From positions 868,001 through 932,000 of the forward strand of contig NZ_CP117996.1 in assembly GCF_028743715.1 (NCBI RefSeq): 64,000 bases of DNA, written 5' to 3'. The notes under the pieces are model-generated. The model saw only the letters and a program-made list of their open reading frames with translations, made no database searches and was not told where the DNA came from. The position numbers and the translations under genes were made by a program. This DNA comes from Microbacterium sp. Clip185 (GTDB taxonomy: Bacteria > Actinomycetota > Actinomycetes > Actinomycetales > Microbacteriaceae). This document shows positions 1-9,589 of the stretch, piece by piece (the stretch's first letter is position 1; every line of letters begins with the position of its first letter).

Positions 1-558
1 ACCGGTGCCCATTTCTTCACGTTCGCCCTGGACCGCGCGGCGCGCGACACCGAGCGGCTCGGCGAACTGCAGCGCACCGCGTCGGCTGTGCAGGCGGCGC
101 AGGGGTCCCAGCAGCGCGAGCGCCGCATCCAGGTACAGCGCGCACTCGCTGTCGCCGGTCCCGTGCTTGCGCGCACGATCGCGACGGGCGGGCGGCTCTC
201 GGAGGACGAGCGCACCGATGCCCGCATCGCCGAGGGCCGTTTGCGCGACGAGCTGCGCGGACCGCGCCTGCTGGATGCCGACGTGCGCGAAGCGCTGGAT
301 GCGGCGCGCCGACGCGGCGCGATGGTCACCATGTTCGACGAGGGCGGTCTCGATGGCCTCGCCGAGGAGCAGCTGCACGTCATCCGCGCCGAACTCGCCC
401 AGACGCTGCGCTCCGCGCGGTCCGAACGCCTCTACATCCGCACATCGCCCGACGAGCGGGTCGCCGTCACCGTCGTGGGGCGCGCGTCGTCGACGCTCGG
501 CCTGTCCGACGAGGACAGCGTCGACCTCTGGCGTGAGATCGAGCACCCGGCGGGCTGA
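1..558 (+). CDS. C-terminal part of an unrecognised protein (enters from left edge)
   Basis: The reading frame is open from the first base and stops at 556-558, giving 185 residues of C-terminus; the start lies outside the window. The visible part is rich in Arg, Ala, Glu and Asp and looks helical and cytosolic, with no membrane segment and no catalytic motif I can name. The stretch around LRDELRGPRLLDADVREAL resembles the tail of uncharacterised actinobacterial membrane or sensor-like proteins, but that is only an impression. A strong hairpin follows about 50 bases after the stop. The frame is real by codon texture and by its placement before that hairpin; the function is unknown. Confidence 0.6.
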   Translation, partial: TGAHFFTFALDRAARDTERLGELQRTASAVQAAQGSQQRERRIQVQRALAVAGPVLARTIATGGRLSEDERTDARIAEGRLRDELRGPRLLDADVREALDAARRRGAMVTMFDEGGLDGLAEEQLHVIRAELAQTLRSARSERLYIRTSPDERVAVTVVGRASSTLGLSDEDSVDLWREIEHPAG

Positions 559-607
559 AACCCTCGATCCTGCAGCCGGCCGCGTATGCGCGGAGGCAAA
601 AGGAAAG

Positions 608-643
608 GAGACGAGGGGCGGCGAGTCGCTCGCCCCTCGTCTC
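608..643 (+). terminator. strong hairpin, probable terminator
   Basis: A perfect 13-bp inverted repeat (GAGACGAGGGGCG at 608-620, its complement at 631-643) surrounds a 10-base loop, 50 bases after the stop of the first gene. No T-run follows, which is common for high-GC actinobacterial terminators. It lies between two converging genes, so it may work in both directions. The remaining bases up to 810 show no gene. Confidence 0.7.
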
Positions 644-810
644 CGGGCGAGTGGTTACCCGAAAACCACCCGCAAGATCGAACCCGGTTGGTGCACCCTG
701 ACGGTCAACGGGCCGATCGAACGCGAAGATGCGTTCCAGCTCTTCAAGTATGCGAACGGGGTGCGAGCAGTGTCTGTAGGTACTTTGGGGGACACCTTCG
801 ACGGCGCTTC

Positions 811-1038
811 TCAGCCGCTGTATCCACCCCATCCGGCCTCGCGCCGCAACGGCTGACGGAGCCCGCGCTGCGACAGCGACCACGCGGAGCGCCGGGCCGG
901 CTCCGCGGCCACGGCGCCCTGTTCCTCCTGCCGGTAGGCAGCGGCGACGACCGCGATGGCCGCGGCCAGTTCCACGTCGTCGGGGTTTCCCCTGCGCACC
1001 TCGATCCGCAGCGCGTCGCCGGGTTCCTCGAGGGTCAT
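811..1038 (-). CDS. accE: acyl-CoA carboxylase epsilon subunit (AccE-like)
   Basis: This is a 75-residue protein starting [20 protein letters not shown] and ending GWGGYSG. The N-terminal '[16 protein letters not shown]' block followed by a basic, Trp-containing tail matches the small epsilon subunits that join acyl-CoA carboxylase alpha/beta complexes in actinobacteria. Its ATG overlaps the TGA of accD (shared ATGA at 1035-1038), so the two are translationally coupled and expected in fixed ratio. Epsilon subunits are poorly conserved; position right after accD is the main support. Confidence 0.85.
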   Translation of the reverse strand: MTLEEPGDALRIEVRRGNPDDVELAAAIAVVAAAYRQEEQGAVAAEPARRSAWSLSQRGLRQPLRREAGWGGYSG

Positions 1039-2624
1039 AGCGGGATGTTTCCGTGCTTCTTCGGCGGCAGGCTGGCGCGCTTGCCGCGCAGGGAGCGCAA
1101 CGCCTTGGCGATCGCGACGCGGGTCTGAGCGGGTTCGATGATCCCGTCGAGCTCGCCGCGCTCGGCCGCGAGGAAGGGCGATGCCACGTTGTAGGTGTAC
1201 TCGTTCGCGAGGCGTGCGCGCACCGCGGCCACGTCCTCGCCTGCCTCCTCGGCGCGCTTGATCTCGCCGCGGTAGAGGATGTTGACGGCGCCCTGCCCGC
1301 CCATGACGGCGATCTCCGCGGTGGGCCAGGCGAGGTTGACGTCTGCGCCGAGCTGCTTGGAGCCCATCACGATGTAGGCACCGCCGTAGGCCTTGCGCAG
1401 GATCACCGTGACGAGGGGGACCGTCGCCTCGGCGTAGGCGTACAGCAGCTTCGCGCCGCGGCGGATGACGCCCGTCCACTCCTGGTCCGTCCCCGGCAGA
1501 TAACCCGGCACGTCGACGAGCGTCACGATCGGGATGGAGAACGCGTCGCAGAACCGCACGAAGCGGCTCGCCTTCTCGCCCGCGTCGATGTTCAGCGTGC
1601 CCGCCATCTGCGAGGGCTGGTTGGCGATCACGCCGACCGTGCGGCCCTCCACGCGGCCGAAGCCGATCACGATGTTCGGGGCGAACAGCGGCTGGACCTC
1701 GAGGAACTCCCCATCGTCGACGACGTGTTCGATGACCTGGTGGATGTCGTAGGGCTGGTTGGGAGAGTCGGGGATGACCGTGTTCAGGAAGCGGTCCGCA
1801 TCCGTCGTCTCGAACTCGAAAGCGCCCTCGTAGCCGGGGACCTCGGACATGTTGTTGTCGGGGAGGAAGCCGATGAGAGTACGGGCGTAGTCGATGGCGT
1901 CGTCCTCGTCCTCGGCGAGGTAGTGCGCGACGCCGGAGCGGGTGTTGTGCGTGAGCGCACCGCCGAGCTCCTCCATCCCGACGTCCTCGCCCGTGACGGT
2001 CTTGATGACGTCGGGGCCGGTCACGAACATCTGGCTGGTCTTGTCGACCATGATGACGAAGTCGGTGAGGGCGGGGGAGTAGACGGCGCCGCCGGCGGCG
2101 GGGCCCATGATGAGCGAGATCTGAGGGATCACGCCGGATGCCGCGGTGTTCAGGCGGAAGATCTCGCCGTACTTTCCGAGTGCCACCACCCCTTCCTGGA
2201 TGCGGGCGCCGCCCGAGTCCAGGATGCCGATGCAGGGGCAGCCCGCGCGCAGTGCGAACTCCATGATCTTGATGATCTTGTCGCCCGCGACTTCACCCAG
2301 CGAGCCGCCGAAGGTGGAGAAGTCCTGCGCGTACACCGCCACAGTGCGGCCGTGAATGGTGCCGGTGCCGATCACGACCGAGTCGCCGTAAGGGCGCGAG
2401 CGTTCCATCCCGAAGGCCGTCGTGCGATGGCGCACGTACTCGTCCATCTCCACGAAGCTGCCGTGATCGACCAGCAGCTCGATGCGCTCGCGCGCCGTGA
2501 GCTTGTCCTTCGCGTGCTGCTTCGTCTGGGCGTTCTTCTCCGCGTCGACGACCGCTTCCTGATAGCGCTGGCGCAGGTCGGCGATCTTGCCTGCGGTGGT
2601 CGAGAGGTCGGGGCTGTCCGTCAC
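1035..2624 (-). CDS. accD: acyl-CoA carboxylase carboxyltransferase (beta) subunit
   Basis: This 529-residue carboxyltransferase moves CO2 from biotin on the alpha subunit to acetyl- or propionyl-CoA for fatty-acid precursor supply. Both crotonase-like halves are present: the N-half has [10 protein letters not shown] and [15 protein letters not shown], and the C-half has [23 protein letters not shown] and AVMGGQGAV. Length is typical of the AccD5/PccB family. The open frame runs far upstream, but the family N-terminus ([16 protein letters not shown]) begins at the GTG at 2624, which has TAGGGT 7 bases before it. It is divergent from birA and coupled to accE. Substrate (acetyl versus propionyl) cannot be told from sequence alone. 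Confidence 0.95.
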   Translation of the reverse strand: MTDSPDLSTTAGKIADLRQRYQEAVVDAEKNAQTKQHAKDKLTARERIELLVDHGSFVEMDEYVRHRTTAFGMERSRPYGDSVVIGTGTIHGRTVAVYAQDFSTFGGSLGEVAGDKIIKIMEFALRAGCPCIGILDSGGARIQEGVVALGKYGEIFRLNTAASGVIPQISLIMGPAAGGAVYSPALTDFVIMVDKTSQMFVTGPDVIKTVTGEDVGMEELGGALTHNTRSGVAHYLAEDEDDAIDYARTLIGFLPDNNMSEVPGYEGAFEFETTDADRFLNTVIPDSPNQPYDIHQVIEHVVDDGEFLEVQPLFAPNIVIGFGRVEGRTVGVIANQPSQMAGTLNIDAGEKASRFVRFCDAFSIPIVTLVDVPGYLPGTDQEWTGVIRRGAKLLYAYAEATVPLVTVILRKAYGGAYIVMGSKQLGADVNLAWPTAEIAVMGGQGAVNILYRGEIKRAEEAGEDVAAVRARLANEYTYNVASPFLAAERGELDGIIEPAQTRVAIAKALRSLRGKRASLPPKKHGNIPL

Positions 2625-2631
2625 GCGTTCC

Positions 2632-2637
2632 ACCCTA
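2632..2637 (-). promoter_or_regulatory. -10 box for accD (leaderless type)
   Basis: TAGGGT on the minus strand ends 7 bases before the GTG at 2624. That spacing puts the transcription start on or next to the start codon and supports the chosen accD start. Confidence 0.55.
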
Positions 2638-2770
2638 TCGGCGCGGCCTCCCCTGACGTTGGAGGGTGTCGACAGGTGTGTACCGCATCCGCTGTCGTCT
2701 GTCTCCGAGGTCGCCACTGCGAGGCACGAGTCTCGGCTGTCAACGGGGGAGCGCGATCCGGGGTCACGGG

Positions 2771-2776
2771 TAGGGT
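2771..2776 (+). promoter_or_regulatory. -10 box for birA (leaderless type)
   Basis: TAGGGT ends 7 bases before the ATG at 2784. No ribosome-binding site is visible, consistent with a leaderless mRNA. It shares the 159-base divergent region with the accD promoter. Confidence 0.5.
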
Positions 2777-2783
2777 GTGGCGC

Positions 2784-3578
2784 ATGCCGATCCCCGCCGA
2801 TGGATATCCGCTCGCCGCCGCCATCAGCCCCCGGGTGCAGGTGGTGGAGACGACCGACTCGACGAACGCGGATGTGGTCGCCGCCGTCATGGCGGACGAC
2901 GCCGGGTGGCCGCATCTGTCCGTGCTGGTGACGACCGACCAGCGCCGGGGTCGCGGGCGGCTGGACCGCACCTGGGTCACCCCCGCGGGCACGGCGCTGG
3001 CCGCCTCGGTCGTGGTGCGCGTGGGCGCGCTCCCCATCCACGCGAGGGGGTGGATCCCGCTCATCGCGGGCGTCGCGATGACGCGCGCGATCGCCGCACA
3101 GCTGCGTGGCATCCCGCAGGCGGTGGGGCTCAAGTGGCCCAACGATGTGCTGGTCGAAGGGCAGAAGATCTGCGGCATCCTGGCCGAGGCCGTGCCCGGG
3201 GAGTTCGACGCGGTGGTCGTCGGGGCGGGTGTGAACACCAGGATGCCGCGGGTCGATCTGCCGGTTGCGACGGCGGTGTCCTTCGCTGCTCTCGGGCAGG
3301 AGGCCGATGAGGACAAGCTGCTCGCGGATTATCTGAGCGTTCTCGACGAGTTGCTCGCGGCTCTCATCGCAGCCGACGGCGACGCCGTCGCGGCCGGTGT
3401 GCAGTCGGCCGTGGAGAGCGCGTGCACGACTCTGGGCGCGGACGTCGCGGTCTCGCTGCCCGACGGTACGACGCTCGAAGGCCGCGCCGAACGCATCGAC
3501 GCCGAAGGGCGTCTGGTCGTCTCCGTCGGCGGTGCGGAGGTGCCGGTCGCGGCGGGAGACGTCACGCACGTGCGTTAA
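2784..3578 (+). CDS. birA: biotin--[acetyl-CoA-carboxylase] ligase
   Basis: This 264-residue enzyme activates biotin to biotinyl-AMP and attaches it to the carrier lysine of biotin-dependent carboxylases. Visible family motifs are GRGRLDRTW (biotin/AMP loop, residues 56-64) and [17 protein letters not shown] (residues 117-133), followed by a C-terminal SH3-like domain ([16 protein letters not shown]). There is no N-terminal helix-turn-helix, so it is the monofunctional class that does not act as a biotin repressor. Its divergent position beside accD fits, since the AccD holoenzyme needs biotinylation. An upstream in-frame GTG overlaps the -10 box, so ATG 2784 is preferred. Confidence 0.93.
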   Translation: MPIPADGYPLAAAISPRVQVVETTDSTNADVVAAVMADDAGWPHLSVLVTTDQRRGRGRLDRTWVTPAGTALAASVVVRVGALPIHARGWIPLIAGVAMTRAIAAQLRGIPQAVGLKWPNDVLVEGQKICGILAEAVPGEFDAVVVGAGVNTRMPRVDLPVATAVSFAALGQEADEDKLLADYLSVLDELLAALIAADGDAVAAGVQSAVESACTTLGADVAVSLPDGTTLEGRAERIDAEGRLVVSVGGAEVPVAAGDVTHVR

Positions 3579-3650
3579 GCGGCGCGCTGCGTCGCGTGAC
3601 GGCGGGCGTGGGAGCAACGCATGCGCGACGCCAGAGGGCACAATGGGAGC

Positions 3651-4208
3651 GTGACGCAGCCGACCGGATTCGGGGTCCGCCCGCCGACGCCCGCACCGGG
3701 CGTCGCGGCGCCGGAGCGTCGTATCGTGCGCACCCGACGACACGCTCGTCGGCTCTTCTGGTGCGCGCTCGTGCTCATCGGCGTGGCCGGCGCGGTCGGC
3801 TACTTCCTGGGCAATCTGCCGGCGCCGTTCGAGGACTGGATGCTGCTGCTGGCCGCGGGCGGTGTCGTCCTGGTGCTCGTGGTCATCCCCTATCTCGCCT
3901 GGCTCTCGCACACCTACACCGTCACGACGCGTCGCGTCATCGAGCGCTCTGGCGCGTTCGGCCGCCGCTCGCGCGAACTCAGCCACGTCCGTGGTTATCG
4001 CATCACCGTGCGCAGGGGTCCGCTGCAGCGCCTCTGGCGCACCGGCACCTTGATCCTCGACGACGGCGTGGAAGAGCCTCTCGTGATCCGCCGCATCCCG
4101 CAGGCGCAACTCGTGCACGAGGTGCTCGTCGACCAGGTCGAGGTCAACCAGATCCTCGCGCACCGCGACGCCCAGCCGCTGCCCGCACCCCCGACCGCGA
4201 CCGCCTGA
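3651..4208 (+). CDS. PH-domain membrane protein (bPH2/YdbT type)
   Basis: The protein has 185 residues. A Pro-rich cytosolic N-terminus is followed by two membrane helices (around residues 33-53 and 65-85), then a bacterial PH-like domain beginning '[23 protein letters not shown]' with the usual '[25 protein letters not shown]' strand pattern. A gene of this type between birA and purK is common in actinobacteria. The function is unknown; membrane or lipid association is inferred from the domain. GTG 3651 is chosen because CACAAT, a -10-like box, ends 6 bases before it (3639-3644) and the family N-terminus fits. Confidence 0.8.
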   Translation: MTQPTGFGVRPPTPAPGVAAPERRIVRTRRHARRLFWCALVLIGVAGAVGYFLGNLPAPFEDWMLLLAAGGVVLVLVVIPYLAWLSHTYTVTTRRVIERSGAFGRRSRELSHVRGYRITVRRGPLQRLWRTGTLILDDGVEEPLVIRRIPQAQLVHEVLVDQVEVNQILAHRDAQPLPAPPTATA

Positions 4209-4282
4209 ACCACCGCCGCCCACGCCCGGCCTGCGACGGGTGCTCGCGTGGGGAAGAATGGTCAGCGTCCGGAAGGGGAATC

Positions 4283-5419
4283 ATGGCGGTGCGCGTGGGA
4301 GTCGTGGGCGGCGGACAGCTCGCCCGGATGATGATCGCTCCGGCAGCGGAGCTCGGGCTCGAGATCCGTGTGCTGGCCGAGTCCGAGGGGATGAGCGCGG
4401 CACTCGCTGCGACGGCGGTGGGCGACTACCGGGACCTCGAGACGGTGCGTGCGTTCGCGCGCGACGTGGATGTGCTGACCTTCGACCACGAGCACGTGCC
4501 GCAGGACGTGCTGCGCGCGCTCGTCGCCGACGGCGTCGCCGTGCATCCCGGTCCCGACGCGCTGCGGTTCGCGCAGGACAAGCTCGAGATGCGTGAGCGG
4601 CTGGCGGAGCTCGGCATGCCCCAGCCCGACTGGGCGCGCGTGGAGAACACCGACCAACTGCAGGAGTTCCTCGACGATCACGGTGGCCGGGCGGTCGTCA
4701 AGACGCCACGGGGCGGCTACGACGGCAAGGGCGTGCGCGTCGTTTCTGCCGCGACCGAGGCGCAGGACTGGTTTGCCGCACTCGCCGAAGATGCCCGTGG
4801 GGGAGCCCTCCTCGTCGAGGAGCTGGTCGACTTCCGGCGGGAGCTGGCCCAGCAGGTCGCGCGGCGTCCGTCGGGCGACATCGCCGCCTACCCGGTGGTC
4901 GAGACGGTCCAGCGCGACGGCGTCTGCGCCGAGGTGGTGGCCCCGGCGCCCGGTGCTGGGGCACGGCTGGCGGCCGAAGCCGAGCGGATCGGCGTCGCGA
5001 TCGCGGACGGCTTGGGTGTCACCGGAATGCTGGCGGTGGAGCTCTTCGAGACCACCGATGAGCGACTCCTCGTCAACGAGCTCGCGATGCGGCCGCACAA
5101 CAGCGGTCATTGGAGCCAGGACGGCGCGGTCACCAGCCAGTTCGAGCAGCACCTCCGCGCGGTGCTCGACCTGCCGCTCGGCGCCTCGAGCCCCCGCGCC
5201 GCGTGGTCGGTCATGATCAACATCCTGGGTGGCCCCGTCGAAGGCACTCTGGAGGACCGCTTCGAGGCGGCGATGGCGGCGCACCCGGCGGCCAAGGTGC
5301 ACACCTACGGCAAGGCCCCGCGACCCGGTCGCAAAGTGGGGCACGTGAACGTCGCCGGCGACGACCTCGACGACGTGGTCTACGAGGCGAGAGCTGCCGC
5401 GGCGCACTTCGCGGATTGA
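4283..5419 (+). CDS. purK: N5-carboxyaminoimidazole ribonucleotide synthase
   Basis: This 378-residue ATP-grasp enzyme converts AIR, bicarbonate and ATP to N5-CAIR in purine synthesis. It begins MAVRVGVVGGGQLARMM (preATP-grasp domain) and continues with the ATP-grasp core, including VVKTPRGGYDGKGV and the late NELAMRPHNSGHWSQDG block, which binds ATP/Mg. A good ribosome-binding site (GGAAGGGG at 4271-4278) precedes the ATG. It lies 61 bases before purE, which takes its product. Confidence 0.95.
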   Translation: MAVRVGVVGGGQLARMMIAPAAELGLEIRVLAESEGMSAALAATAVGDYRDLETVRAFARDVDVLTFDHEHVPQDVLRALVADGVAVHPGPDALRFAQDKLEMRERLAELGMPQPDWARVENTDQLQEFLDDHGGRAVVKTPRGGYDGKGVRVVSAATEAQDWFAALAEDARGGALLVEELVDFRRELAQQVARRPSGDIAAYPVVETVQRDGVCAEVVAPAPGAGARLAAEAERIGVAIADGLGVTGMLAVELFETTDERLLVNELAMRPHNSGHWSQDGAVTSQFEQHLRAVLDLPLGASSPRAAWSVMINILGGPVEGTLEDRFEAAMAAHPAAKVHTYGKAPRPGRKVGHVNVAGDDLDDVVYEARAAAAHFAD

Positions 5420-5468
5420 GCGGACGGGGCCTCGCGCGCCGTTGCGGTGATCTTCCAGTGATGCCGCC

Positions 5469-5474
5469 TAGCCT
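5469..5474 (+). promoter_or_regulatory. -10 box for purE (leaderless type)
   Basis: TAGCCT ends 6 bases before the GTG at 5481. It would let purE and the coupled LCP gene be transcribed separately from purK. Confidence 0.5.
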
Positions 5475-5480
5475 TGACGG

Positions 5481-5996
5481 GTGACCCGGCCGCTGCATTC
5501 CTCCGAGGCGCCCCTGGTCGGCGTCGTGATGGGCTCCGATTCGGACTGGCGTGTGATGAACGAGGCCTCGGCCGCGCTCACCGAGTTCGGCATCCCGCAC
5601 GAAGTCGAGGTCGTCTCGGCTCACCGCACCCCCGCGAAGCTGCACCGCTACGGCGTCGACGCGCGCTCGCGCGGGCTGCGGGTGATCATCGCGGGTGCGG
5701 GTGGAGCGGCGCACCTGCCGGGAATGCTCGCATCCGTCACCCCGCTCCCGGTGATCGGAGTCCCGGTCCCGCTCGCGACGCTGGACGGACTGGACTCATT
5801 GCTGAGCATCGTGCAGATGCCGGCGGGGATCCCCGTCGCCACGGTCTCGATCGGCGGGGCACGAAACGCCGGCCTGCTTGCGGCGCGGATCCTCGGGGCA
5901 TCCGATGAGGGCATCGCCGATCGGCTGGAAGCGTACGCGCGGGAGCTCGAGCAGATCGTCGAGCAGAAGAACCAGCGGCTGAAGGACTCTCTGTGA
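5481..5996 (+). CDS. purE: N5-CAIR mutase (class I PurE)
   Basis: The 171-residue enzyme isomerises N5-CAIR to CAIR, the step after PurK. Active-site motifs are clear: GSDSDW (residues 18-23), SAHRTP, and [11 protein letters not shown]. Having PurK next to it marks it as the class I (mutase) type rather than the animal-type carboxylase. Its stop overlaps the start of the LCP gene (GTGA at 5993-5996), so the two are co-translated. Confidence 0.95.
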   Translation: MTRPLHSSEAPLVGVVMGSDSDWRVMNEASAALTEFGIPHEVEVVSAHRTPAKLHRYGVDARSRGLRVIIAGAGGAAHLPGMLASVTPLPVIGVPVPLATLDGLDSLLSIVQMPAGIPVATVSIGGARNAGLLAARILGASDEGIADRLEAYARELEQIVEQKNQRLKDSL

Positions 5997-7471
5997 GCGC
6001 GGTGAGCCCGCCCCGCCCCGACCGGCGCCAGGCGGCCGCCGCCCCCGTGGTGAACCCCTACCCGCTGCGGTACCCCGACAGCTCTTCGCGCGCCGTCATG
6101 ACGCGTCGTGCCTGGTGGCTCATCGCGCTGAACTTCCTGGTACCTGGCTCCGCCCAGGCGCTGGCGGGCAACCGCCGACTCGGACGGTTCGGCCTCGGTG
6201 CGACACTGCTGCTCTGGGCGCTCGGCCTGATCTGCGGCGTGATCGCGCTGGTCGATGTCGGTACGTTCGTCGATCTGGCCACGGGCGCCTGGGTTCCGGG
6301 GTGGCTCGCTCTGCTGCGACCGGTGCCCATGCTCATCGTGCAGGGGATCCTGTTCCTCTATGCGGGGCTGTGGATCATCCTGACCATCGACACGCTGCGT
6401 CTCGTCCGACTCGTCAAGGTGCAGCCGTGGGCGCGGCTGGCGACCTCGATCGTCGCCATCGGAGCGCTCGTGCTCGCAAGCTCGGGAGCAGTCTGGGCGT
6501 CGAACTCGGTGGGTGCCGCACGCGACGCGCTCGGCGCGGTCTTCACTCAGACCGGGCCCGCCGTGGAACCCGTCGACGGGTACTACAACATCCTCCTGCT
6601 CGGTGCCGACAGCGGCGAAGGCCGCGACTCCATGCGTTTCGACAGCATCTCGGTCGTCTCGATCAATGCCGAGACCGGCGCGACCACGATCTTCGGGATC
6701 CCGCGCGACATGCCGAACTTCCCGTTCGCTCCGGGGCCGATGCAGGACAAGTATCCGAACGGCCACGAGTCGCACCCCAGCGCGACGTGCGGATGGGGCA
6801 GCGGCATCAACCAGCTGCGCACCGAGGTCGAGGTCTGCCAGGACGGCAATTCGATCTATCCGGATGCGGTCGCCAACGGCTCGGAGCCGGGGGTCGAGGC
6901 GACGAAGGACGCCGCCGAGGGGATCCTCGGCATTCAGATCCCGTTCTACGCGTTCATCGACATGGATGGTTTCGCCGCCCTGATCGATGCCCTGGGCGGT
7001 GTCGACATCAACGTCACCGAGCGCCTTCCGAAGGGCGGCGGCCCCGCCTACGAGGGTCAGAGTGCCGAGGAGTGGGCGACCGGCTGGATCGAGCTCGGCC
7101 AGCAGCACATGGACGGCGACACCGCCCAGTGGTACGCGCGCTCGCGCTATACGACCAACGACTGGGATCGCATGCTGCGTCAGCGTCAGCTGCAGGAGGC
7201 GATTCTCGCGCAGTTCACTCCGGGTAACGTCCTCAGCCGGTTCCAGGATGTCGCCGCGGCGGGCACGCATCTCGTGAAGACCGACATCCCGCAGACCATG
7301 CTCGGCTATTTCGTCGAACTCGCCATCAAGGCGAAGGAGCAGCAGGTCACGTCGATCGAGTTGACGCCGCAGGGCGGCATCGACGATCGTCACCCCGATT
7401 ACGACAAGGTGCATCAGATCGTGCAGCAGGCGCTGTACCCGCCCACGCCCTCCCCGACCACCGGGGGCTGA
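5993..7471 (+). CDS. LytR-CpsA-Psr (LCP) family glycopolymer--peptidoglycan ligase
   Basis: This 492-residue membrane enzyme has a cytosolic N-terminus, about four membrane helices (residues ~40-180) and an extracytoplasmic LCP domain. Core motifs are present: [19 protein letters not shown], the pyrophosphate-binding [14 protein letters not shown], and the late [22 protein letters not shown] enzymes move undecaprenyl-linked glycopolymers onto peptidoglycan, so it is a candidate for anchoring the polysaccharides encoded over the next 43 kb. Four N-terminal helices rather than one is a variant seen in actinobacteria. Coupling to purE through GTGA is curious and probably reflects operon packing. 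Confidence 0.93.
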   Translation: MSAVSPPRPDRRQAAAAPVVNPYPLRYPDSSSRAVMTRRAWWLIALNFLVPGSAQALAGNRRLGRFGLGATLLLWALGLICGVIALVDVGTFVDLATGAWVPGWLALLRPVPMLIVQGILFLYAGLWIILTIDTLRLVRLVKVQPWARLATSIVAIGALVLASSGAVWASNSVGAARDALGAVFTQTGPAVEPVDGYYNILLLGADSGEGRDSMRFDSISVVSINAETGATTIFGIPRDMPNFPFAPGPMQDKYPNGHESHPSATCGWGSGINQLRTEVEVCQDGNSIYPDAVANGSEPGVEATKDAAEGILGIQIPFYAFIDMDGFAALIDALGGVDINVTERLPKGGGPAYEGQSAEEWATGWIELGQQHMDGDTAQWYARSRYTTNDWDRMLRQRQLQEAILAQFTPGNVLSRFQDVAAAGTHLVKTDIPQTMLGYFVELAIKAKEQQVTSIELTPQGGIDDRHPDYDKVHQIVQQALYPPTPSPTTGG

Positions 7472-7519
7472 CAGCGTACCGGTGCGGCGTCCTTCCAGAA
7501 GCAGGCACGAACGGATGGG

Positions 7520-7525
7520 TAGTCT
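7520..7525 (+). promoter_or_regulatory. -10 box, leaderless start of the glycosyltransferase operon
   Basis: TAGTCT ends 6 bases before the ATG at 7532. It is the first promoter of the heptose-associated gene run. Confidence 0.5.
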
Positions 7526-7531
7526 CGAAGG

Positions 7532-8638
7532 ATGACCGTCACCCTCCGTCTCGTGCTCGACCAGCTGGTCGATGTGGTGGACCCGGATGCGGCCGAAGCC
7601 GCGCGCGAGATCGCTGCTGCTCTCGTGAAGACCGCGCCGCGTGGATGCGCGGTGGGCGCGATCGTGCCCGCCGGCGCAGAGACCGCCGCAGCCGAGATCC
7701 CGGGGCTCGCGGACGTCTGGCGCGCGCCTCTGGCGCGCCCCGCCTTGAGCGTGTCATGGCAGCTCGGGATCACGCCGGGGATCGGCGGAGGGCTCATCCA
7801 TGCGCCGGGTCCGCTCGCGCCGTTGGTGCGCCACGATCGCGTCAACGACAACGACCAGACCGTCGTGACGCTGTGGGAACTGTGCGCCTGGGAGGTTCCG
7901 GGCGATCTTCCGCGCGCCATCGTGGCCTCGCAGCGTGCGCTGCTGCGCCGTGCAGAGAAGTTCGCCGACGCCGTCGTCGTTCCCACCCATGCACTCGCGG
8001 CCAAGCTCGCCGAGATCGCGCCGCGGCTGGCGGGGCGTGTGCGGGTCATTCCGGGGGCGGCGCCCCGCGAGTTCGCCGTGCCCTCGGATGCGGTCGGTCG
8101 ACGCCGCGAACTCGGCGTCGGGGAGGAGGTCATCGTCGTCGCCGGATGCCGGTGCGATGACGCCGCCTTCGCCACCGCGTTCTCGGCGATCGGCTCGCAC
8201 GGCTGCGATCGCGGTGTCGTGGTGATGGACGCGCTTCCCGGGTCGGAGCAGCGGGTCCTCGACCTCGCCGCTGCAGCGGGGCTGTCCGCCGAGCGCGTCC
8301 GTGTGCACACGCACCTCGACGCGCCCGACCGCGCATCAGTGCTCGACGCGGCGACGGCGATGATCGCGCCCTCGGCGCTCAGCGCCTTCCCGTGGCGAGC
8401 GGTCGAGGCGCTGACGCTCGGCGTGCCTCTCGTGGCGATGGCCTCGGACGTTCACGAGGAGGTGCTCCTCGATGGTGCGCTGATCGCCCCGGTCGAGTCC
8501 TTCTCCGACGCGCTCGGGCAGGTGCTCGCTTCAGACGAGAGCCGCAGGCGGTATGCGGTCCGCGCCGCGGACCGCGGCCGCGCCTTCTCCTGGCGTGACC
8601 ACGCGGAGCGGGTCTGGGCGCTTCACTCGGAGCTGTAG
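7532..8638 (+). CDS. GT-B glycosyltransferase (GT4-like)
   Basis: The protein has 368 residues and a two-Rossmann GT-B layout. The C-terminal half carries the family signature: 'APSALSAFPWRAVEALTLGVPLVAMASD' fits the E-x7-E-like donor-binding region of GT4 enzymes, and an AV-V-PT-A ('FADAVVVPTHALAAKLAEI') element precedes it. No signal peptide or membrane helix is seen, so it works at the inner face of the membrane with a nucleotide-sugar donor. It opens a run of transferases leading to the heptose genes. Donor and acceptor are not predictable. Confidence 0.85.
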   Translation: MTVTLRLVLDQLVDVVDPDAAEAAREIAAALVKTAPRGCAVGAIVPAGAETAAAEIPGLADVWRAPLARPALSVSWQLGITPGIGGGLIHAPGPLAPLVRHDRVNDNDQTVVTLWELCAWEVPGDLPRAIVASQRALLRRAEKFADAVVVPTHALAAKLAEIAPRLAGRVRVIPGAAPREFAVPSDAVGRRRELGVGEEVIVVAGCRCDDAAFATAFSAIGSHGCDRGVVVMDALPGSEQRVLDLAAAAGLSAERVRVHTHLDAPDRASVLDAATAMIAPSALSAFPWRAVEALTLGVPLVAMASDVHEEVLLDGALIAPVESFSDALGQVLASDESRRRYAVRAADRGRAFSWRDHAERVWALHSEL

Positions 8639-8648
8639 TGGCGCTGGA

Positions 8649-8654
8649 TAGGCT
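8649..8654 (+). promoter_or_regulatory. -10 box (leaderless type)
   Basis: TAGGCT ends 6 bases before the GTG at 8661, suggesting a second start point within the operon. Confidence 0.5.
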
Positions 8655-8660
8655 GAGGAC

Positions 8661-9587
8661 GTGAATCCGCGCGTCGCTGTCATCGTCCGCACGAAGGACC
8701 GTCCGGAGTTCCTCGCCCGTGCGCTCGCCGATATCGCCTCGCAGACGTATGCCGACGCGGAGATCGTGGTCGTGAACGACCAGGGCGCTGCTCGCCCTGT
8801 CTCCGACACCGTGGCTGCCTCGACGGTGGCCGAGCGCGTCCGCGTGGTGGAAACCCTGGCCCCCGGAGGGAGATGCGCCGCGGCGAATCTCGGTCTTCGG
8901 AGCACGGACGCGGAGTTCGTCGTCCTCCACGACGACGACGACCGTTGGGCGCCGACGTTCCTGGCGCAGACGGTGGCGCACCTCGACGCGCATCCAGTGG
9001 ATGCGGGGGTGATGACGGCGACGGAGATCGTCTACGAGCGCCGCGACGGCGCACGCTGGGTCGAGTACGGGCGCGAGCCGTTCTGGCGGGGGATGACCTC
9101 CGTGACCTTCTCGAGCCTGCTCGAGGTCAACCGTGCGGTGCCGATCTCCTTCCTCTACCGCCGCGCGCTGCACGACGAGGTGGGCTACTACGACGAGAGC
9201 CTCGAAACGGTGGAGGACTGGGAGTTCTATCTGAGGGTGACGGCGGTGCGTCCGCTCGGATTCCTGGCCGGAGAGCCGCTCGCGTTCTGGACGCAGCGGC
9301 CGGGCACCGTCGGCGCCGAGGCCAACAGCATGTTCGAACTGTCGGGTGCGCATGCGCGCGATGATGCGGCGGTGCGGGATGCGGCGCTGCGGGATTGGGT
9401 GGCGCGCAACGGGGCAGGGCTGCCGCTGTACCTCGCAGCGATGGAGCGGCGTCTTCGTGAGGAGTTCGCGCGTGAGCTGGAAGACCGGCTCGCCCGTCAG
9501 CGCGAGGAGATCGTCACGGCGATCTACGATCGGCACCCGGTGTGGCGGCGGCTGCGGCACCTGCGTCGCGGGCGCAAGGGACGTTGA
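8661..9587 (+). CDS. family 2 glycosyltransferase
   Basis: This 308-residue GT-A enzyme starts NPRVAVIVRTKDRPEFL, the usual GT2 opening for a nucleotide-binding strand. The metal-binding acidic motif is FVVLHDDDDRW, and a later VEDWEFYLR segment supplies the likely catalytic acid. The C-terminal 60 residues are charged and helical (EEFARELEDRLARQREE), perhaps for membrane or partner contact. Its TGA overlaps a possible TTG start of the next gene. The sugar is unknown. Confidence 0.88.
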   Translation: MNPRVAVIVRTKDRPEFLARALADIASQTYADAEIVVVNDQGAARPVSDTVAASTVAERVRVVETLAPGGRCAAANLGLRSTDAEFVVLHDDDDRWAPTFLAQTVAHLDAHPVDAGVMTATEIVYERRDGARWVEYGREPFWRGMTSVTFSSLLEVNRAVPISFLYRRALHDEVGYYDESLETVEDWEFYLRVTAVRPLGFLAGEPLAFWTQRPGTVGAEANSMFELSGAHARDDAAVRDAALRDWVARNGAGLPLYLAAMERRLREEFARELEDRLARQREEIVTAIYDRHPVWRRLRHLRRGRKGR

Positions 9588-9589
9588 AA

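Noticed and set aside
644..810. A small RNA or short gene in the gap before accE
   Set aside because: There is one weak GTGGTT/AACCAC hairpin but no promoter-like box or start codon with coding texture.
2625..4223. A long in-frame extension upstream of accD on the minus strand, which would double the protein
   Set aside because: It runs antisense through birA and the PH-domain gene. It has low-complexity Arg/His/Asp composition, and the accD family N-terminus starts at 2624.
5648..7414. A 588-residue open frame on the minus strand under purE and the LCP gene
   Set aside because: Composition is that of a high-GC shadow frame; the plus strand carries clear motifs for PurE and LCP.
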